Positions 51,801 through 57,800 of a stretch of DNA of 64,000 nucleotides are shown here, piece by piece; position 1 is the stretch's first letter; each line of letters starts with the position of its first letter. A program made the translations under genes and the position numbers. Below the pieces are notes generated by a model. It had not been told where the DNA came from. It ran no database searches and saw only the letters and a program-made list of their open reading frames with translations. This DNA comes from Mytilisepta virgata (taxonomy: Eukaryota > Mollusca > Bivalvia > Mytilida > Mytilidae). The stretch is taken from positions 83,721,539-83,785,538 of the forward strand of contig CM051519.1 in the NCBI GenBank assembly GCA_028015205.1. The letters are read 5' to 3'.

Positions 51801-54800
51801 GCATTTCCCATAGGGTCCAATGTTAAACTTAGTCCCCCGCTGGCGGCCATCTTGGATGATGGATCGGCTACAAAGTAACAACACTTGGTCAGCATCTCAT
51901 AAGGAACATTCATGCCAGATTTAGTTTCATTCCATTCAGTGGTTCTTTAAAAGAAGTCATTTGTATGCATTTCCCATAGGGTTCTATGTTAAACTAAGTC
52001 CCCCACTGGTGGCCATCTTGGATTATGGATCGGCTACAAAGTAACAACACTTGGTCAGCACCTCATAAGGAACATTCATGCCATGTTTGGTTTCATTCCA
52101 TTCAACGGTTCTCTAAAAGAAGTCATTTGTATGCATTTCCCATAGGGTCCTATGTTAAACTAAGTCCCCCTCTGGCGGCCATCTTGGATGATGGATCGGC
52201 TACAAAGTAACAACACTTGGTCAGCACCTCATAAGGAACATTCATGCCAGATTTAGTTTCATTCCATTCAGTGGTTCTCTAAAAGAAGTCATTTGTATGC
52301 ATTTCCCATAGGGTCCTATGTTAAACTAAGTTCCCCGCTGGTGGCCATCTTGGATGATGGATCGGCTACAAAGTAACAACACTTGGTCAGCACCTCATAA
52401 GGAACATTCATGCCAGATTTAGTTTCATTCCATTCAGTGGTTCTCTAAAAGAAGTCATTTGTATGCATTTCCCATAGGGTCCTATGTTAAACTAAGTTCC
52501 CCGCTGGCGGCCATCTTGGATGATGGATCGGCTACAAAGTAACAACACTTGGTCAGCACCTCATAAGGAACATTCATGCCATGTTTGGTTTCATTCCATT
52601 CAGTGGTTCTCTAGAAGAAGTTCAAAATGTAAAATGTTAACGACGACGCCGGACGCCGGACGCCGGACGACGACGGACGACGGACGCCAAGTGATGAGAA
52701 AAGCTCACTTGACCCTTTGGGTCAGGTGAGCTAAAAAGGGCAACAACTCTAACATCAGTTGACAGATTTTCACGAAAATCAGCACATAGGTAGCTCTCAA
52801 CATGCTGAACACTTTCAACCTGCCAGAATTTGCCGTAACCTAATGATTTTTGAGATATTTGCGAAAAACTGTTGTTTGACCCCTATGTTCTATTTTTAGT
52901 AACAGTGGCCATGTTTTTCGACGGATCATAAATCGAAGCATAAACTTTTTGCAGGATACCCTAAGGAACTATCCTACCAAGTTTCATTTGATTTTAAATA
53001 GTAGTTTCAGAGAAGAAGATTTTTGAAATAATAACATAAAAAAAAGCCAAAAATGTCAAAAAAGGGCAACAACTCTAACATCAGTTGACAGATTTTCACG
53101 AAAATCAGCATACAGGTAGCTCTCATCATGCTCAACACTTTCAACCTGCCAGAATTTGCCGTAACCTAATGATTTTTTAGATATTTGCGAAAAACTGTTG
53201 TTTGACCCCTATGTTCTATTTTTAGTAACAGCGGCCATGTTTTTTGACGGATCAAAAATCGAAGCATAAAATTTGTGCAGGATACCCTAAGGAACAATCA
53301 TGCTAAGTTTTATCCAAATCCATGCAGTAGTTTCAGAGGAGAAGATGTTTGAAAAATTGTTAACGACGACGACAGACGACGCCAGACGCAAAGTGATGAG
53401 AAAAGCTCACATGGCCTTTTAGGCCAGGTGAGCTAAAAATAATTACTAGGCAACCATGGAAACACAAAAAAAAATGTTTCCCCTGGAAACACAAAAAAAA
53501 TGTTCCCCATGGAAATATTATCAAATGTTCATAGTATATACCAAATATCAAATAAATATATTCAAACATGACGATAAAATGTTTGGAAAATTGTTCTGAT
53601 GGACAGATTGACAAACTGGTGAATGGGCGGACATAATGCAAACCTGTCCGACATAAACAATGTTTCCCCTACTATCTAATAGAATCATTAAGAAAATAAT
53701 TAATCAATCTATGAAATATGAATATGACCCCCTTTCTTAAAAATAAAACATTATTATTAAATTATCTGTGATCTGTGTTACGCTGTAATCAGTATCAAGG
53801 ACGTATGTTAGTTATACGTCCTTGTTAGTATACACTGTCTGCTAAAATGGAAGTACAGTGCACTATTTTGTGCGTATGGTTTTCCATCGGCTACCGGTGG
53901 TTTTAAAAATTACATTGTTTCCCGGGGAAATAAATTGATGAGAACTTTAGTCAGCAGCATAAACACAATGAGGATTCAACTGAGTGAGAAAATTGAAATG
54001 TGAACATTTTCTTCCTCTGAGGATGGAAAACTTCATTTGAAATATTGTCAGTCAATGAGACCACTGTGTCCAAATTTAAAAATATAAATCCTTCTATTAT
54101 GAGTCTACTACTGGTCATCTATTCTTCAATGTGATAAACACAATAGTTACTGATGTTGTCGGCAATATCACGATATATGGACTGCTCTTGGGCCATGGTA
54201 AGGACATCTGATCTTGTCCTCGCCTTGCCTCGGGCCATTTCAGTTTACCTGTTCCATACCACAGTCCTTGGGCAATCCATAAATGTGATATTGGCCTCGA
54301 CATCAGTAACTTAATGTACTGGTACGTATATAATTAACAAAGATGACATCTTGAGACATTTTCCACATAAGCTTAAAGACAAACTGTTCCATGTCAGAAA
54401 ATGTTAGATAAAAATATATCGTAAGTACTGAATCAGTTTAATGGTTTTTTGCAAAACACATGTTTTTCATATCATGAAAACAAATTTAAATTAAGTAAAA
54501 TTTGATAAAAACTTATGTAAAATGTTTTTTTGAAATAAACTTATTTTAACCTTATTGTTAAAATATCAGCAAAATATAAACCTGTCATTGTGAGAGTAAA
54601 AAATAATTTAGAAACTTACTGGTGTGACTAGCATAAAATCTGTTCTGCACTCAATGTCTGAGGACTGCACTTCATTCTGTAAAACAAGAATCTGCTGGGT
54701 GACAGCAAACCAGATATTCCTGCATTACTGCTAGGAATCGCACACCCACCCATCCACCAGAGGGCTGAACTTCACAAAACTATAACTTCATTTTTTTCTG

Positions 54801-57800
54801 ACGTAAAATTCAATTAATAAATGATTCTTTTTTTAACAGAATTAATTCTAAATCTTAAGGAAAATGTTTCCAGAAACTATCTATTCCTGATTTAAACTAT
54901 TTTCTGTCAATATGAATTATTAACAAATTGACTGAAAGTTTCCTCATTCTGACAGCATTTCTGAGCAATACAATGTCCATCACTGGCTTGAGCTGTGAGA
55001 AAACACAACAAATGCTCCTTGACTATGTTAATCAGTTGCAAACGTATGGACAAAGAGATTAATAAAAATCCTAAAACTATGTCTCCAAGTGGTACACAAT
55101 AATACTTGATCAGCCTGAAACTGAAACTTGATCTGTAGCTCATCATTATTACCAAAAATAAGATCACATGGTAAAAAGATTTGCAAAAAAAAGTCCGGAA
55201 AACTAATATTTTGACAACAATTCCTATGGCAATAACTCTCACAATAATTATCTGATCAGTTTGAAAGTGAAACTTGATCTGTAGCTCATCATTACAAGCT
55301 CACATCCCAAAAATAAGATTATTTGGATGAAGAGTTTGTGAAAAAATTCTGGAAAAATATTATTTTGCAAGGCAATAAATCTCACAATAATTATCTAATC
55401 AGGGCATATGCAGCGTCAAACTCAAACTTCATCCGTAGTTCATCATTATAACCTCACATACCAAAAATAAGATCAGTTGGTAAAACAGTTTGCTAAAAAA
55501 GTCCAGAAAGCTATTATTTTGGCAATAATTTCTATTTCCAAGGGCAATAATTATCCGATGAGCTTGAAACTTAAACCTGATCTGTTACTTATCATTATAA
55601 CCTAATATACTGAAAATAAGATCAGTTTGTTAAATAATTTCTGAAAAAAAGTCTGGAAAACTGTAGTGTGACTGATGGATGGAGGGACAGAGTGCAAACC
55701 TATAGTCTCATTCAGTGCTGCCAGTAATGGGCTAAAAATTAATACACTGAAACAACTACTGTCAATGTAGTGAGCTGATTTTTATTGTCGGTTTATACCA
55801 ATAACATATATGTCTCAATGCCTGTTGGCTTTACTTCCTATAAAATTATAAATTACAAAATATACTGACATGCCCAGTTAATGCATGTATTATTTGTCTC
55901 AACTTTCCATGAATTAGATTACATAATTAAAGAATCCACAGAAAAACACAGTGATACACGAGGACATCTTATACAATGTCAGAGCTAAATCCCAAAACAC
56001 GACAGTGTAATACCAAGTGTACTTTGCATTTGGCTGTTTTTTGTGTATTAAATTCCATGATGTTTCCGATGATTTGAATGCTTCAAAACATATCAGTACC
56101 TTTAGCAAGCATGTATCTACTTGCTATGGAATGTCTTCCAAGATCTGAGGCTGTGCTATATGCCAAAGCCTTTCTGTAATTTTGAGATGAACTAGATGTA
56201 CTGTGAGCAAAGCTCACAAAGGATACCCCCCGCTTTGCCTTGCCCAGGGTAAAGTTTCATAAGATATTTGCATCAATTTAAGCATACTCATGGTTGCCTT
56301 TACTACTCCAAAACATATCTGTTCATGTTTCGAATGGCTGATGTGGCTTGGGAAGTATAGGTACAGCAAAAATTGTTATTTTTTTTCAAATTGAACCTGA
56401 AACATATACCAATACAGATCTAGAATTAAGAGTATTAGTTATAAAATAGAAGTCCAATTATCTCCCTTGTGTAATATCGGAAAGCAAAAATTTTCCTTCA
56501 TGCACATCTTTGGATGATGTACTTCCTTTGTGAAAAGTTTCGTTGAAATCCATTGAGCGGTCTAGGAGGAGTTGCGCTTACGAGGTTCATATAATGTATA
56601 AGCGAAAAAAAAAAAGAAGTCCAATTATCTCCCTTGTGTGATATCGGAACGCAAAGATTTTTCTTCATGCACATCTTTGGATGATGTACTTCCTTTCTGT
56701 AAAGTTTCATTTAAATCCATTGAGCGGTCTAGGAGGAGTTGAGCTTACAAGATATATGGACAGACGGACGTACAGACAGACGGACGGACAAGGTGATTCC
56801 TATATACCCCCCAAACTTTGTTTGCGGGGGGTATAAATAATAACAACTAGATGTACTGTGAGCAAAGCTCACAAAGGATACCACCCGCTTTGCCTTGCCC
56901 AGGGTAAAGTTTCATAAAAATAGAAGTCCAATTATCTCCCTTGTATGATATCGGAAAGCAAAGATTTTTCTTCATGCACATCTTTGGATGATGTACTTCC
57001 TTTCTGTAAAGTTTCGTTGAAATCCATTGAGCGGTCTAGGAGGAGTTGCGCTTACGAGGTTCATATATAATGTATAAGCCAAAAAAAATAGAAGTCCAAT
57101 TATCTCCCTTGTGTGATATCGGAAAGCAAAGATTTTTCTTCATGCACATCTTTGGATGATGTACTTCCTTTCTGTAAAGTTTCGTTGAAATCCATTGAGC
57201 GGTCTAGGAGGAGTTGCGCTTACGAGGTTCATATATAATGTATAAGCCAAAAAAAAATAGAAGTCCAATTATCTCCCTTGTGTGATATCCGAAAGTAAAG
57301 ATTTTTCTTCATGCATATCTTTGGATGATGTACTTCCTTTCTGTAAAGTTTCGTTGAAATCCATTGAGCGGTCTAGGAGGAGTTGCGCTTACGAGGTTCA
57401 TATATAATGTATAAGCCAAAAAAAATAGAAGTCCAATTATCTCCCTTGTGTGATATCGGAAAGCAAAGATTTTTCTTCATGCACATCTTTGGATGATGTA
57501 CTTCCTTTCTGTAAAGTTTCGTTGAAATCCATTGAGCGGTCTAGGAGGAGTTGCGCTTACAAGATATATGGACAGACGGACGGACAAGGTGATTCCTATA
57601 TACCCCCCCAAACTTTGTTTGCGGGGGGTATAATTATGAAAGCACTATTATTTTATAAAGACATTCTAAACCATATTTCTGCTTTTACTCTCTACAAGCA
57701 TTAACAGATATGTAAAACATAGATGTGGTTACTTTAGGCATCTAAAATTTACTCTAAATCATTATAGAGGTCTTGCAATATTGAGATATATGTACATGTT

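Larger units (their letters stand above)
46686..52733 (+). mobile_element. inner pearl-like element with ~14 monomers of 166 bp
   Basis: Left end ctagaggctctcaagagcc, tgtgtcgctcacctg; right end gctcacttgaccctttggg, tcaggtgagcta. The core is a highly regular 166-bp monomer: 'aaagtaacaacacttggtca', 'gcacctcataaggaacattc', 'tcattccattcagtggttct', 'atgcatttcccatagggtcc', 'ggcggccatcttggatgatg'. About eight copies lie before and about six after a 3.5-kb insertion (48191-51703). A GACG/CCGGACG microsatellite precedes the right end (about 52640-52686). Open frames of ~62 codons recur once per monomer but shift frame, so they are by-products of the repeat. Confidence 0.87.
45887..53435 (+). mobile_element. 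outer pearl-like element, interrupted by a nested copy
   Basis: Left end caagaggctctcaagagcc, gaatcgctcacctgg; right end gctcacatggcc, ttttaggccaggtgagcta. The core monomers contain 'aaaagggcaa(t/c)aactc(c/t)aac', 'acctgccagaatttgccg', 'acccctatgttctattttta' and 'gtttcatttgattttaaa', then 'tagtagtttcagagaagaag' (copies near 46040-46680, 52734-53040 and 53055-53340). The core breaks at 46685 inside '..aatgtcaa' and resumes at 52734 with 'aaaagggcaac', as expected if the inner element jumped in. A GACG microsatellite (about 53362-53392) precedes the right end. Confidence 0.85.

Noticed and set aside
46843..52729. Repeated ~62-codon plus-strand open frames (MDRLQSNNTWSAPHKEHS type)
   Set aside because: One arises per 166-bp monomer; 166 is not a multiple of three, so frames shift between monomers, and the DNA is a non-coding element core.
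45887..53435. CRISPR-like array
   Set aside because: Regular repeats of 166 bp have no unique spacers, and the context is an animal genome.
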